Positions 44,543 to 53,108 of a stretch of 64,000 nucleotides of DNA are shown here, one piece after another. Under the pieces are notes generated by a model that searched no databases, was not told where the DNA came from, and worked only from the letters and a program-made list of their open reading frames with translations. This stretch comes from G963665495 sp963665495 (GTDB lineage: Bacteria > Desulfobacterota > Desulfovibrionia > Desulfovibrionales > Desulfovibrionaceae). The stretch spans positions 6,014,001 to 6,078,000 of the forward strand of contig OY762289.1 in the NCBI GenBank assembly GCA_963665495.1, in the 5' to 3' direction. The position numbers and the translations under genes were made by a program. Each line of letters opens with the position of its first letter. Position 1 is the first letter of the stretch.

Positions 44543-44760
44543 TTTGCCAATTCCCGAAGGGAATTCAGATAGGAGGTCATACCTTCCCGTGCAATTTTCA
44601 TTTGCTCTGCAAACTCAGGGTCATAGGCGGTAACAGCATATCCATCGGGCGTCCTGGTCAGAAAAACACTGTCACCGGGCTGGACCTTGAGATGCGCAGC
44701 CGCTTCTTTGGGCAGAATGAGGCCTGTGCTGTTGCCGATTTTGGTTACCGAGGCTTTCAT
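44539..44760 (-). CDS. AbrB/MazE-type antitoxin
   Basis: 73 aa. The N-terminal swapped-hairpin AbrB fold is clear: MKASVTKIGNSTGLILPKE, then LKVQPGDSVFLTRTPDG. The acidic C-terminal half would bind and neutralise the Doc toxin. AGGAGG lies in front of the ATG. The gene appears intact although its toxin partner is broken; it may still act as a DNA-binding repressor of its own promoter. Confidence 0.9.
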   Translation of the reverse strand: MKASVTKIGNSTGLILPKEAAAHLKVQPGDSVFLTRTPDGYAVTAYDPEFAEQMKIAREGMTSYLNSLRELAK

Positions 44761-44924
44761 GGGGTCACCTCCTGTTTAAACAGATGTTAAAACATGGAGG
44801 AGTCTGTTTTCAAGGCGAAAATGCGCAAACTGGATTAAATGAGGCCCGGGTCGGTTTTGAGGAGATTGTAGAAATTCTAATATTAAGAAAAAATTAAATT
44901 TGTCTGTCCCTAATTTAATGTCAA

Positions 44925-44952
44925 AGAAAAAGCGCCGCGTAAAGCGGCGCTT
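44925..44952 (-). terminator. Terminator of purA
   Basis: AAGCGCCGC and GCGGCGCTT pair across five bases. Read on the complement they are followed by a T-rich tract (TTTTTC), just after the purA stop. Confidence 0.88.
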
Positions 44953-44965
44953 GAATGTATGGCAA

Positions 44966-46246
44966 TTAACGGGCCAGGGTCTGTTCGCGGTCCGGTCCCA
45001 CGGAAATCAGAGACACCGGCGTATCCAGCAGTTTTTCAATCTTCTGGATGTAGCTTTGGGCTGCCTGAGGCAATTCCGCAAAGCTTTTGCAGGCGGAAAT
45101 GTCTTCTTTCCAGCCGGGGAAACTCTCGAAGATCGGCGTCACGTTGGCCAGGCCGTTTTCTTCCTGCGGCGGATATTCGATACGGTTGCCCTGGTGCTCA
45201 TAGCCCACGCAGACCTTGATGGTCTCCAGTCCGCTGAGCACGTCGAGCTTGGTGATGGCGATATCGGTGGGGTCATTGAGGCGCATGGCCTCTTTGAGGG
45301 CCGCGACGTCCAGCCAGCCGCAGCGCCGTTTGCGCCCGGTGGTTGCACCGAATTCCGCGCCGGTCTGCTGCAGGTGCTCGCCGTCCGCGTCAAAGAGTTC
45401 GGTGGGGAAGGGGCCGGAACCCACGCGCGTGGTGTAGGCCTTGACCACGGCAACGATACGGTCGAGCTGGCGCGGGGAGAATCCCACTCCGATGGACGCA
45501 TTGCCTGAAACCGTATTGGAAGAGGTCACGAAAGGGTAGGTTCCGTGGTCGATATCCAGCAACGTGCCTTGCGCGCCTTCGAACAGCACATGTTTGCCCT
45601 GGGCTCTGGTGGTCTGAATGGCGGAAGAAACGTCGCCCAGGTAGGGCAGCAGTTTCGGCGCCAGATCCATGAGCTTGGCATAGATGGCATCGGCGTCGAG
45701 CGGGGCCCGTGAATAGAGCTTTTCGAACAGAACATTTTTTTCAACAAGGGCGCGCTTGATTTTTTCCTGCAACAGGGCAGGCTTGGCAAGATCAGCAGCA
45801 CGGATGCCGCAGCGGTTCATCTTGTCTTCATAGCACGGGCCAATGCCGCGGCCGGTCGTGCCTATTTTGCTGTCCTTGGACTTGTACGCCTCGCGGGCCA
45901 CGTCGATTTCCTTGTGGTAGGGCATGATCAGCTGCGTTTTATAGCTGATCATCAGCCTGTCCGGGCCCACGGCGATTCCTTGCGCCGTCAACTCTTCAAC
46001 TTCCTGCCAGAAGACTTCCGGATCAAGAACCACGCCATTGCCGATCAGGCAGATTTTGTCAGGGTACAGAATGCCCGAGGGAATCAGGTGCAGAATAGTT
46101 TTCTTGCCTGCGGTAACGAGCGTATGGCCGGCGTTGTTGCCGCCTTGAAAGCGGGCTACGACATCCACTTCCTTGGTCAGAAGATCAACAATTTTACCTT
46201 TGCCCTCGTCGCCCCATTGGGCGCCAAAGACGACTATGTTTGACAT
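44966..46246 (-). CDS. purA: Adenylosuccinate synthetase
   Basis: 426 aa, the normal length. It joins IMP and aspartate with GTP to give adenylosuccinate, the first step from IMP to AMP, in the cytoplasm. The P-loop-like GTP site is GAQWGDEGKGK (about 9-19), the catalytic Asp and His lie in it and in NNAGHT, and KIGTTGRGIGP (about 128-138) is the IMP-binding signature. AAGGAG is six bases before the ATG at 46246; an in-frame TTG lies just before. It appears to be a single-gene unit ended by a strong hairpin. Confidence 0.98.
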   Translation of the reverse strand: MSNIVVFGAQWGDEGKGKIVDLLTKEVDVVARFQGGNNAGHTLVTAGKKTILHLIPSGILYPDKICLIGNGVVLDPEVFWQEVEELTAQGIAVGPDRLMISYKTQLIMPYHKEIDVAREAYKSKDSKIGTTGRGIGPCYEDKMNRCGIRAADLAKPALLQEKIKRALVEKNVLFEKLYSRAPLDADAIYAKLMDLAPKLLPYLGDVSSAIQTTRAQGKHVLFEGAQGTLLDIDHGTYPFVTSSNTVSGNASIGVGFSPRQLDRIVAVVKAYTTRVGSGPFPTELFDADGEHLQQTGAEFGATTGRKRRCGWLDVAALKEAMRLNDPTDIAITKLDVLSGLETIKVCVGYEHQGNRIEYPPQEENGLANVTPIFESFPGWKEDISACKSFAELPQAAQSYIQKIEKLLDTPVSLISVGPDREQTLAR

Positions 46247-46578
46247 CAAGCTCTCCTTTTGGGATAATCTTGGACTCCAGTCATGTTGCGCCGGGAAACC
46301 GCGCGCAAAAGACTTAATTGCGTACGCTTTTATTTATGGACCGTCAATTTGTGAAAAACACAAACAGCGGCTTTCAACAGGAAATCAAGCCGTTTCGTTA
46401 GCTCCAACCGCCGCATTTTACCCGCTATTCCGCAAGCGCTCTTGCCCCGGCCGAAAAATGCCTTAAATTTGTCTCTTGAGTCAAAAAAGCAAACTATAGC
46501 AGCGTCGGTAAAGTCCGGCCGGCTACCGGCCCGGCACTCACTGCTGCTTTGGACGTACAATAACAAAAAAATAGTCGT

Positions 46579-48108
46579 ATGGTAATTATGGATACAACTC
46601 TTTTTGGGGGGGCTTTGCAGGAAGAAGTCCGGAAAACGGGCGGCCGTCTGCGCCGGGAGCATTTTTTCGCCCTGGTGCTGCTCGGAGTGCTCTACGCGCT
46701 GCTTACGGTTCCCCCTTTGAATCTGGATTCAGAAGCCGGTGAGGTCAGAGACGGCTCCATGGTGGTGCGTGTGGTGGTTCCGCCCCATTCGCAGGTGCCG
46801 GAGGAACTCTCTCCTTATGGTCCGGGACTGGACAAGGAATTGCTGCAGGCTTTTACCCAGGCCTGCGGTTATGAACTCGAGCTGGTATATCCCGCCACGT
46901 TGCGCAAAGCCTGGAAATTGCTCGAACAGGGCAAGGCGGATCTGCTGATCGGTTCGGGCTACGAACCGCCCGCACATTTGCGCGGGCATCTGGCCGTCGG
47001 ACCAGCTTACGGTACCCATGAACCGGTGATCCTGCGTGGTGAAAACGTCAGGCAGCTGTATGTCAAGGGCGCTGTGGGCAAGCGCTGGAAGCGCTTCGGT
47101 TCGAGTCCTTTTTTGATGCGGGCCAATTCGAATCTGGAAAAGCGCATGCTTGCCGAGGCTCCGTGGCTCGGCCGGGGAGAGATTACCCGGATCAACCCGC
47201 ACTACAGCCTGAAAGTCATTCTGGAAAGTCTGGAAGGCGGGCAGGCCTCGTACGCGTTGGTGGACTCGGGGCAGCTGAGGCTCTGGCGGCCGTTTTTTCC
47301 GGATCTGCACCGGGAGCGGACGCTTTCCGAGCCCATAGCCTACCGATGGTACTGGCGGACCGGGCGCAGAGACCTGGCCGTCACCCTGCATTATTTCTGG
47401 CAGGCTCAGGGAACAAAAGCCAGAGTGAAGCAGCTCAAAGAAAAGTATTTCGGTTTTCTGCCGGAAAAAGCCAGCCGGACGGAGATCACTCATTTCCTGG
47501 AAACCATCGTCACGGAAATGCCCAAATACCGCAGCAGGATTTTGCATGAAACGCGCCGCTTCGGCATCAATCCCTTGTTATATACGGCCATGATTTATCA
47601 GGAATCCCAATTCGACCCCAGAGCCGTGAGTCGGACCGGGGCCAAGGGATTGCTGCAGTTCACCACGGCGGCCGCATCCTATTTCGGGCTGCAGGATCCG
47701 ATGAACAGCAAAGAAAGCATCCGGGCGGGGGCGGAATATCTGAAAATGCTCTGGGACAGCCTGGACGGGCTGGGATTGTCGCACTGGGATCGCTGGTGCT
47801 TTGCCCTGGCCGGATACAACCAGGGCAAAGGGCATTTGCAGGATGCCATCGAGCTGACCTACAAGCTCGGGCTGAAAGGAAACAGCTGGGCGGATTTAAA
47901 ACAGGCGTTGCCCAAGCTGCAGCAGAAAAAATATGCGGCGAATGCGCGCTACGGTGCCTGCCGCGGACAGGAAGCCGTGCAGTTTGTGGATTCCATCCGC
48001 TATTACTACTATATTCTACGAGGTCTCATCTCCCTCGCGCGGCCGGAAGCGGAGGACCTTGGTCCGCTTGTGGGCAGACGACTGCTTGCCGGAGACCCCA
48101 GATTTTGA
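46579..48108 (+). CDS. MltF-like membrane-bound lytic transglycosylase
   Basis: 509 aa. An N-terminal membrane anchor (about 29-47) leads into a periplasmic domain like family 3 solute-binding proteins (about 55-300). A lytic transglycosylase domain follows, with the catalytic Glu in IYQESQFDPRAVSRTGAKGLLQFT (about 339-362) and an ALAGYNQGKG segment. This domain order is that of MltF, which cuts the glycan strand with release of anhydro-muropeptides and is regulated by muropeptides bound to the first domain. The start is uncertain (46579 or 46588), as no strong ribosome-binding site is seen. Its last 93 bases overlap the end of a gene on the opposite strand. Confidence 0.9.
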   Translation: MVIMDTTLFGGALQEEVRKTGGRLRREHFFALVLLGVLYALLTVPPLNLDSEAGEVRDGSMVVRVVVPPHSQVPEELSPYGPGLDKELLQAFTQACGYELELVYPATLRKAWKLLEQGKADLLIGSGYEPPAHLRGHLAVGPAYGTHEPVILRGENVRQLYVKGAVGKRWKRFGSSPFLMRANSNLEKRMLAEAPWLGRGEITRINPHYSLKVILESLEGGQASYALVDSGQLRLWRPFFPDLHRERTLSEPIAYRWYWRTGRRDLAVTLHYFWQAQGTKARVKQLKEKYFGFLPEKASRTEITHFLETIVTEMPKYRSRILHETRRFGINPLLYTAMIYQESQFDPRAVSRTGAKGLLQFTTAAASYFGLQDPMNSKESIRAGAEYLKMLWDSLDGLGLSHWDRWCFALAGYNQGKGHLQDAIELTYKLGLKGNSWADLKQALPKLQQKKYAANARYGACRGQEAVQFVDSIRYYYYILRGLISLARPEAEDLGPLVGRRLLAGDPRF

Positions 48109-48426
48109 TTCCTCGCCGGGTGTTTCTTTTTCCACCATGGAAAAAAAGGTTTGCTCCACCAAGGGATCCATGGCGGGTTCGCCTTCGCTCCGGACATCGT
48201 GCAGGCTGCCCGGCTTGGGGCGGGTTTCCAGAGCCCAGTTGTAGTTGAACAGTTGGTTTTTCCAGCGCAGGGCCTGAATCAGCCCGAAAACCAGCGTGGA
48301 TTCTTCCCAACGCTTTGTTGGCTCAAACTGTTGCACTATGGTGGCGTAACGTTCCCAAAGGGCCATCAGCGAGGCCTCGTCATAGGCGTTCAATTGACGA
48401 GCCAGCCGGATCAGTACTTTTTCCAA
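48016..48426 (-). CDS. Hypothetical 136-aa protein, overlapping the transglycosylase end
   Basis: TTG at 48426 is chosen because AGGAG lies eight bases upstream; a frame to 48600 has no comparable site. Residues 1-80 form a compact helical region with conserved-looking aromatic residues (LMALWERYATIVQQFEPTKRW and LIQALRWKNQLFNYNWA). The C-terminal 55 residues are polar and end in KVLRFRPREGDE. The last 93 bases are shared, antisense, with the transglycosylase gene. I recall similar small proteins in Desulfovibrio, but no function. Confidence 0.6.
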   Translation of the reverse strand: MEKVLIRLARQLNAYDEASLMALWERYATIVQQFEPTKRWEESTLVFGLIQALRWKNQLFNYNWALETRPKPGSLHDVRSEGEPAMDPLVEQTFFSMVEKETPGEESKSGVSGKQSSAHKRTKVLRFRPREGDETS

Positions 48427-48629
48427 GACAAAAACTCCTGTGGATTTTGCCCACGTTTCTGCGTGTGCTTGAGTGCAACAAATCAGATTTTTGGTCGCAA
48501 CGCAATAGTCGAGTCGAATCAGATGCGTCTGTTGCACCCAGCGCGGCGACTTGCTTGCAAAAAAGTTGCAGCCATGGGATAACGTAGAAGAAAAAAACAT
48601 TCGGGAAAGTAGCCCGGGGCAAAGCGATC

Positions 48630-49547
48630 ATGGATGAGAATCTGACCACACTGCCGGAAACCGAAGTTGAGCGAAGCATTGTCTTTGCCGATGTCTGCCA
48701 GAGCACCCGGCTGTACGAACGCTTTGGCGACCATGATGCCTATGACCTCGTAATGCATGCCCTTAACCTGCTCAAAGACAATACGAGAAAACACGGCGGC
48801 CATGTGGTGAAAACCATAGGCGATGAAGTTTTCTGCAGTTTCAAAGAGCCGGAGCGGGCCATCATGGCCGTTTGCGACATGCAGCAGGCCGTTAAAAACG
48901 ATCCCAAGCTCATCGCGGCCAAGCTCTCCATTCGTGTCGGCCTGCACCATGGAGCGGTTATCGAACAATACGGAGATGTTTTCGGCGACGCGGTGAACGT
49001 TTCCGCCCGGGCCGCCGGACTGGCCAGCGCAGAGGAAATCATCACAACGGCCGAGACCATTGAAGCCGTCCCGGATCTGGACCCCTCCATGGTACGTTCC
49101 ATCGCCAGAATACGGGTCAAAGGCAAAGCGGAAAAAATCGAATTTTTTGAAGTGCTCTGGCAGGACGATCCCACGGAAATCACCTCGCAGATCAATATCC
49201 TGGACATGAAAAACGAGACCCTGGTCTCGTTCATGCACCTGGAATACCAGGGTGAGAAGCTGGACATCAGCCGGGTGCGGCCCCTGCTGCTGCTGGGCAG
49301 GAGTAAGGAATGCGACCTGCAGGTGCCCGATCAGTGCGTATCGCGCGAACATGCCATGCTGCGTTTTCGCGACGGCAAGTTCATTTTCATCGATCAGAGC
49401 ACCAACGGGTCCTATGTGACCATCAAGGACGAAAAAAATCTCTTCGTCCATCGCGATGAAATCTGGCTCCTCGGGGAAGGCTGCATCAGCCTGGGGCAGG
49501 AGATCACCGAAGGCTCGGATAGTCTCATCTATTTCAACGTCACGTAA
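48630..49547 (+). CDS. Class III adenylate/guanylate cyclase fused to an FHA domain
   Basis: 305 aa. The N-terminal cyclase domain (about 12-180) has VFADVCQSTRLYERFG with the first metal Asp, KTIGDEVFCSF with the second, and VGLHHGAVIEQYGDVFGDAVNVSARAA around the transition-state region. The C-terminal FHA domain (about 205-300) has the LLGRSKECDL, SREHAML and NGSYV motifs that bind phosphothreonine. It would make a cyclic nucleotide under control of a phosphorylated partner. No Ser/Thr kinase gene is adjacent. Base-determining residues could not be judged by eye, so cAMP versus cGMP is open. Confidence 0.93.
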   Translation: MDENLTTLPETEVERSIVFADVCQSTRLYERFGDHDAYDLVMHALNLLKDNTRKHGGHVVKTIGDEVFCSFKEPERAIMAVCDMQQAVKNDPKLIAAKLSIRVGLHHGAVIEQYGDVFGDAVNVSARAAGLASAEEIITTAETIEAVPDLDPSMVRSIARIRVKGKAEKIEFFEVLWQDDPTEITSQINILDMKNETLVSFMHLEYQGEKLDISRVRPLLLLGRSKECDLQVPDQCVSREHAMLRFRDGKFIFIDQSTNGSYVTIKDEKNLFVHRDEIWLLGEGCISLGQEITEGSDSLIYFNVT

Positions 49548-49721
49548 AAAGACAATGCTGTTTCATGAAAAGGCACGAAGACATTTTGCGTGACTTCTTT
49601 AACGTGTTGTAATTGTATGGATTATTATTGCTTTGGTGCCTTTGTGGGGGCCTGCTTCGCTTGCAAAAGCGCTTCCGGTACAGTATAGATTGGTACCCTC
49701 TCGCGGTAACGAGGTTTACGC

Positions 49722-50702
49722 ATGAAATATCCCTTCCATTTTCTTTTACTCTTTGTTTTTTGTTTTGCTCTGGTGAGTTGTCAGACATTTAGCGACAAGG
49801 AACCGGAACTGCAGCAGGCGCCCCCTGACAGCAACCTGGCCAAGGTAGGCGCTGCCACGGAAGGTTCCGCCAAAGACGGGCAGGCTCCTTACACCGTCGT
49901 ATATGAACCGCCAAAGCCCCTGGCGGCGGACCACCCCGCGCGGATTGACCGTGGACAGCAACTGGCCATGGTGACGCCTTCCAAACCCGGAATACCCAAA
50001 CCGGAAAAACTGCCCTCGGGCAAGTACCGGTTGCGCTCCGTGCTGGTGGTGGGCGATTCGTTTGCCGTGGGCATCGGCATGTCCCTGTCCAGTTTGCTCA
50101 AGCCCTACGACGATATTTCGCTTTTCGAAAAGGGCAAGACTTCCAGCGGCTTGAATTCCACAAAGTTTTACAACTGGCAGGAAAAGCTCCGCGAAGATCT
50201 GGATGCGAATCATCCGGACGTGCTGGTGGTGATGATCAGTGGAAACGACGCGCACAACGGCTCGGGTTCGGATTCCTGGGCGCGTTCCTATGAAGAGAAA
50301 ATGGGCGGATTTCTCGGCATTGCCGCCGCATACGGCGTTCCCATCTATCTGGTGGGCTTGCCCCCCATGGGCAAGGAAGATTATTCGGAGCGGGCAAAGG
50401 TGGCCAACCAGGCCATCAAAAGAGCCTGTGAAAAAACCAGTGATTGCGAATTCGTGGATGCCTGGCCCCTGTTCTCTGACGAAGCAGGCGCGTTCACCAG
50501 GCACAAAACCATAGATGGCGCCTCCCAAACCTTGCGCGGCAAGGATGGAGTCCATTTCACCATGACCGGCTACAAACTGCTGGGCAATGAGATTCTGGAC
50601 CATGTGGACAAACGCTTCGAACTGATCAAGCCGCAGTCCCAGCCACGGCAGTCCCAGGCAAAAAAACAGCCGGCTCGGCAGAAAACAGCCTCGGCCAAGT
50701 AA
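49722..50702 (+). CDS. SGNH hydrolase-like lipoprotein (DUF459)
   Basis: 326 aa. The signal peptide ends in the lipobox LVSC (Cys near 22), so the mature protein is probably lipid-anchored. After a Pro-rich linker the SGNH fold starts with VLVVGDSFAVG (Ser nucleophile of block I), then MISGNDAHN (block III) and GVHFTMTGY near the end (Asp/His type block V). DUF459 proteins act on cell-envelope polymers, possibly removing or adding acyl groups. The C-terminal 35 residues are Gln/Lys-rich. A stand-alone gene. Confidence 0.85.
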   Translation: MKYPFHFLLLFVFCFALVSCQTFSDKEPELQQAPPDSNLAKVGAATEGSAKDGQAPYTVVYEPPKPLAADHPARIDRGQQLAMVTPSKPGIPKPEKLPSGKYRLRSVLVVGDSFAVGIGMSLSSLLKPYDDISLFEKGKTSSGLNSTKFYNWQEKLREDLDANHPDVLVVMISGNDAHNGSGSDSWARSYEEKMGGFLGIAAAYGVPIYLVGLPPMGKEDYSERAKVANQAIKRACEKTSDCEFVDAWPLFSDEAGAFTRHKTIDGASQTLRGKDGVHFTMTGYKLLGNEILDHVDKRFELIKPQSQPRQSQAKKQPARQKTASAK

Positions 50703-50816
50703 TGGATTTCTCCCGCGTAACAGGCTGAATACGTACTGCATGCTCCTTCCAGACGTTTTTGGTGCGTCCGGGGAACCTTTTCTGCAAAAGGATCACTGGG
50801 CGTTGGAAATGTTTTG

Positions 50817-51578
50817 TCAGCGTGTCCCCAATTTATCCAGCCTGGCGAGCATCTGATCGTGGTGTGATCCGGGCCAGTAGATTCGTCCGCAGTCCGGACA
50901 GATGTGGAACTCGTTGAAATATTTTTTGGTCAGAGGCAGCAGCCGGTGGAGCACGGCCTGTTTGTCCACGGGTTGCAGGGGCGTGTTGCAGCGCAGGCAG
51001 CGTGAAAAAGGCGCAAAGGGCGGATGCAGCCCGAAAAAATGCAGTGTTTCGGCCAGCTGCAGCTCCGGATCCTCATTGCGGATCAACCGTCCGTGGGTTA
51101 TGGCCTTGCGCTTGAGCAGGGCGCGGTCCTTGCTGAGGGCGATGCGTTTTTCACCGGCGGCCAGTTCCGCCACGGCCGCATCTTCCATGTCGTTGGCATA
51201 GGCGGTGTCGAATCCGAGCATCCGGAGTCTGGTCGCCAGTTTTCCCGCGTTGACGTCCACCACGAAACGGATATCCGGCAAAGGCTCCGGCCGCAGCAAG
51301 GTCGCCCGGCACACGTCCATGGGCGGTTCCACGGGCAGAATATCCAGCGTCTCTCCTGCCTGGAGCAGGGTTTCGAAATCCTGATCCGTGCCGCCGTCAA
51401 TACCGCCCGCGATGATCCGGCCGATCTCCGTATGCGGCGCTCCCAGGGCCTCGATGACGTCTTTTACCGATGCCCGACGGTTCGCCGGGTACACTACCCG
51501 GCCCTCGGTACGGAAACGCGGATGCAGCAGGTCTTTGAGCGGGCCGTGAAAGCAGAGTATGGCCGCTGTTCCGGACAC
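50817..51578 (-). CDS. Mut7-C RNase domain protein with ubiquitin-like N terminus
   Basis: 253 aa, GTG start at 51578 after AAAGGAGG (a longer frame to 51608 has no such site). The first 80 residues form a ubiquitin/ThiS-like domain. From about 95, RFVVDVNAGKLATRLRMLGFDTAY is typical of the Mut7-C (PIN-like) domain, with Asp residues further on (ALSKDRALL). The C-terminal zinc ribbon has CLRCN and CPDCGRIYWPGSH. The domain is predicted to be an RNase from structure of relatives; the cellular target is unknown. Divergent from the M48 protease gene. Confidence 0.88.
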   Translation of the reverse strand: MSGTAAILCFHGPLKDLLHPRFRTEGRVVYPANRRASVKDVIEALGAPHTEIGRIIAGGIDGGTDQDFETLLQAGETLDILPVEPPMDVCRATLLRPEPLPDIRFVVDVNAGKLATRLRMLGFDTAYANDMEDAAVAELAAGEKRIALSKDRALLKRKAITHGRLIRNEDPELQLAETLHFFGLHPPFAPFSRCLRCNTPLQPVDKQAVLHRLLPLTKKYFNEFHICPDCGRIYWPGSHHDQMLARLDKLGTR

Positions 51579-51630
51579 TGGTCCTCCTTTGTAACAACGA
51601 ATGATCAACCAAAACCACCAATAGGTTCCG

Positions 51631-52866
51631 ATGAATTATTATCTCATTCTTCTCGTAGTGTTGCTTGTGGCAGCCTGGTGCGTGGAAAGCCTGGCGTCCG
51701 CGCTGTCGTTGCGGATGCTGGGGACGACGCCTCCTCAGGAACTGGCCGATGTCTATGATCCGGACGATTACCGACGTTCCCAGGAATATACGCGGGCCAA
51801 GGACCGGCTGGGCTTTATCGAGGGCAGCCTGGGGTTGGTCCTGCTGCTGGTCTGCATATTCACCGGGTTGTTCAATCAGCTCGACGTGGTTATCCGCGGT
51901 TTCGGTTTCGGCGAGCTGGCCAACGGACTGCTGTACATCGGCGCGCTCGGACTGATTGGCGATATTCTATCCGTCCCCTTTGATATCTACAATACGTTTG
52001 TGCTGGAAGAGCGCTTCGGTTTCAATCGCACCACGCCCCGGACTTTCGTGCTGGACCGGCTCAAGGGCTATGCGCTGGGTCTGCTCATCGGGGCGCCTTT
52101 GCTGGCCGGATTGCTGGCCTTTTTCCAGATGGCCGGAAACTGGGCCTGGCTGCTGGCCTGGGGATTCATCACCCTGGTTTCCCTGGTGCTGCAATATGTG
52201 GCCCCCACCTGGATTCTTCCGCTGTTCAACAAATTCACTCCCCTGGAAGAGGGTGAATTGCGGACCCTGCTTTCAGACTACGCAAAAAAGGTGGGCTTTG
52301 CCCTGACCGGCATCTTCGTCATGGACGGTTCGAAACGTTCGGCCAAGGCCAACGCTTTTTTCATCGGCTTCGGCAAGCGCAAGCGCATTGCTTTGTTCGA
52401 TACGCTGCTCGAGCAGATGAGCAATCAGGAGATCCTGGCCGTGCTGGCACATGAGACCGGGCACTACAAGCGCGGACATACGCTCAAGCTGCTTTTTCTG
52501 AGCATCGCCAAAACCGGCGCCTTGCTGTTCGTTCTGTCCCTGGCGCTGCGTACGGAGGGGCTTTACCAGGCCCTGCAGATCCAGACTCCGGCAGTGTATA
52601 CGGGGCTGGTGATATTCTTTTACCTGTTTTCTCCCCTCTCGCTGCTTCTGGCCCTGCCCATGAACAGGCTTTCGAGAAAATTCGAATATGAAGCCGACAG
52701 CTACGCGGCGCAAAGTACCGGCACGGGCGAAGCGCTCATCAGCGGACTGAAACGCTTGACCCGCAGCAATCTTTCCAACCTTACCCCCCATCCTTTTGAT
52801 GTGGCCCTGCATTACTCGCATCCGCCCCTGCTGCAGCGCGTCCGCCATTTGCGATCCTTGTCCTGA
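51631..52866 (+). CDS. M48 (Ste24/CAAX-type) membrane zinc protease
   Basis: 411 aa with about seven hydrophobic segments. The zinc site is HETGH (the HExxH motif, about 276-280), and the third ligand is the Glu in FEYEADSYA (about 351-359). The N-terminal LGTTPPQELADVYDPDDY stretch and the following FGFNRTTP are family landmarks. Such proteases degrade or mature membrane proteins in the inner membrane and occur as stand-alone housekeeping genes. A good terminator follows. Confidence 0.94.
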   Translation: MNYYLILLVVLLVAAWCVESLASALSLRMLGTTPPQELADVYDPDDYRRSQEYTRAKDRLGFIEGSLGLVLLLVCIFTGLFNQLDVVIRGFGFGELANGLLYIGALGLIGDILSVPFDIYNTFVLEERFGFNRTTPRTFVLDRLKGYALGLLIGAPLLAGLLAFFQMAGNWAWLLAWGFITLVSLVLQYVAPTWILPLFNKFTPLEEGELRTLLSDYAKKVGFALTGIFVMDGSKRSAKANAFFIGFGKRKRIALFDTLLEQMSNQEILAVLAHETGHYKRGHTLKLLFLSIAKTGALLFVLSLALRTEGLYQALQIQTPAVYTGLVIFFYLFSPLSLLLALPMNRLSRKFEYEADSYAAQSTGTGEALISGLKRLTRSNLSNLTPHPFDVALHYSHPPLLQRVRHLRSLS

Positions 52867-52889
52867 ATAAACCTGTTTGAGTAGTCCAT

Positions 52890-52925
52890 AAACGGACAGG
52901 AGCCCCGGCTTCTGTCCGTTTTTTT
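52890..52925 (+). terminator. Terminator of the M48 protease gene
   Basis: AAACGGACAG pairs with CTGTCCGTTT around a 12-base loop and runs into TTTTTT, 24 bases after the stop codon. Confidence 0.9.
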
Positions 52926-53108
52926 AGTGTGCCAGGCAGGGACCTGACACGCCCCGGGAAAAATTTACTCAGGAAAAACGTTCCTGTTTGACTGGAACGC
53001 GCAATAGATGATATGAATAGGTATGGAATTATACTAGTCATTACTGCATACCATTAACCCGAGTGGACGGGTGAAAGGACGCAGGCGCCGGATGTGAAAG
53101 GAGCCGTT

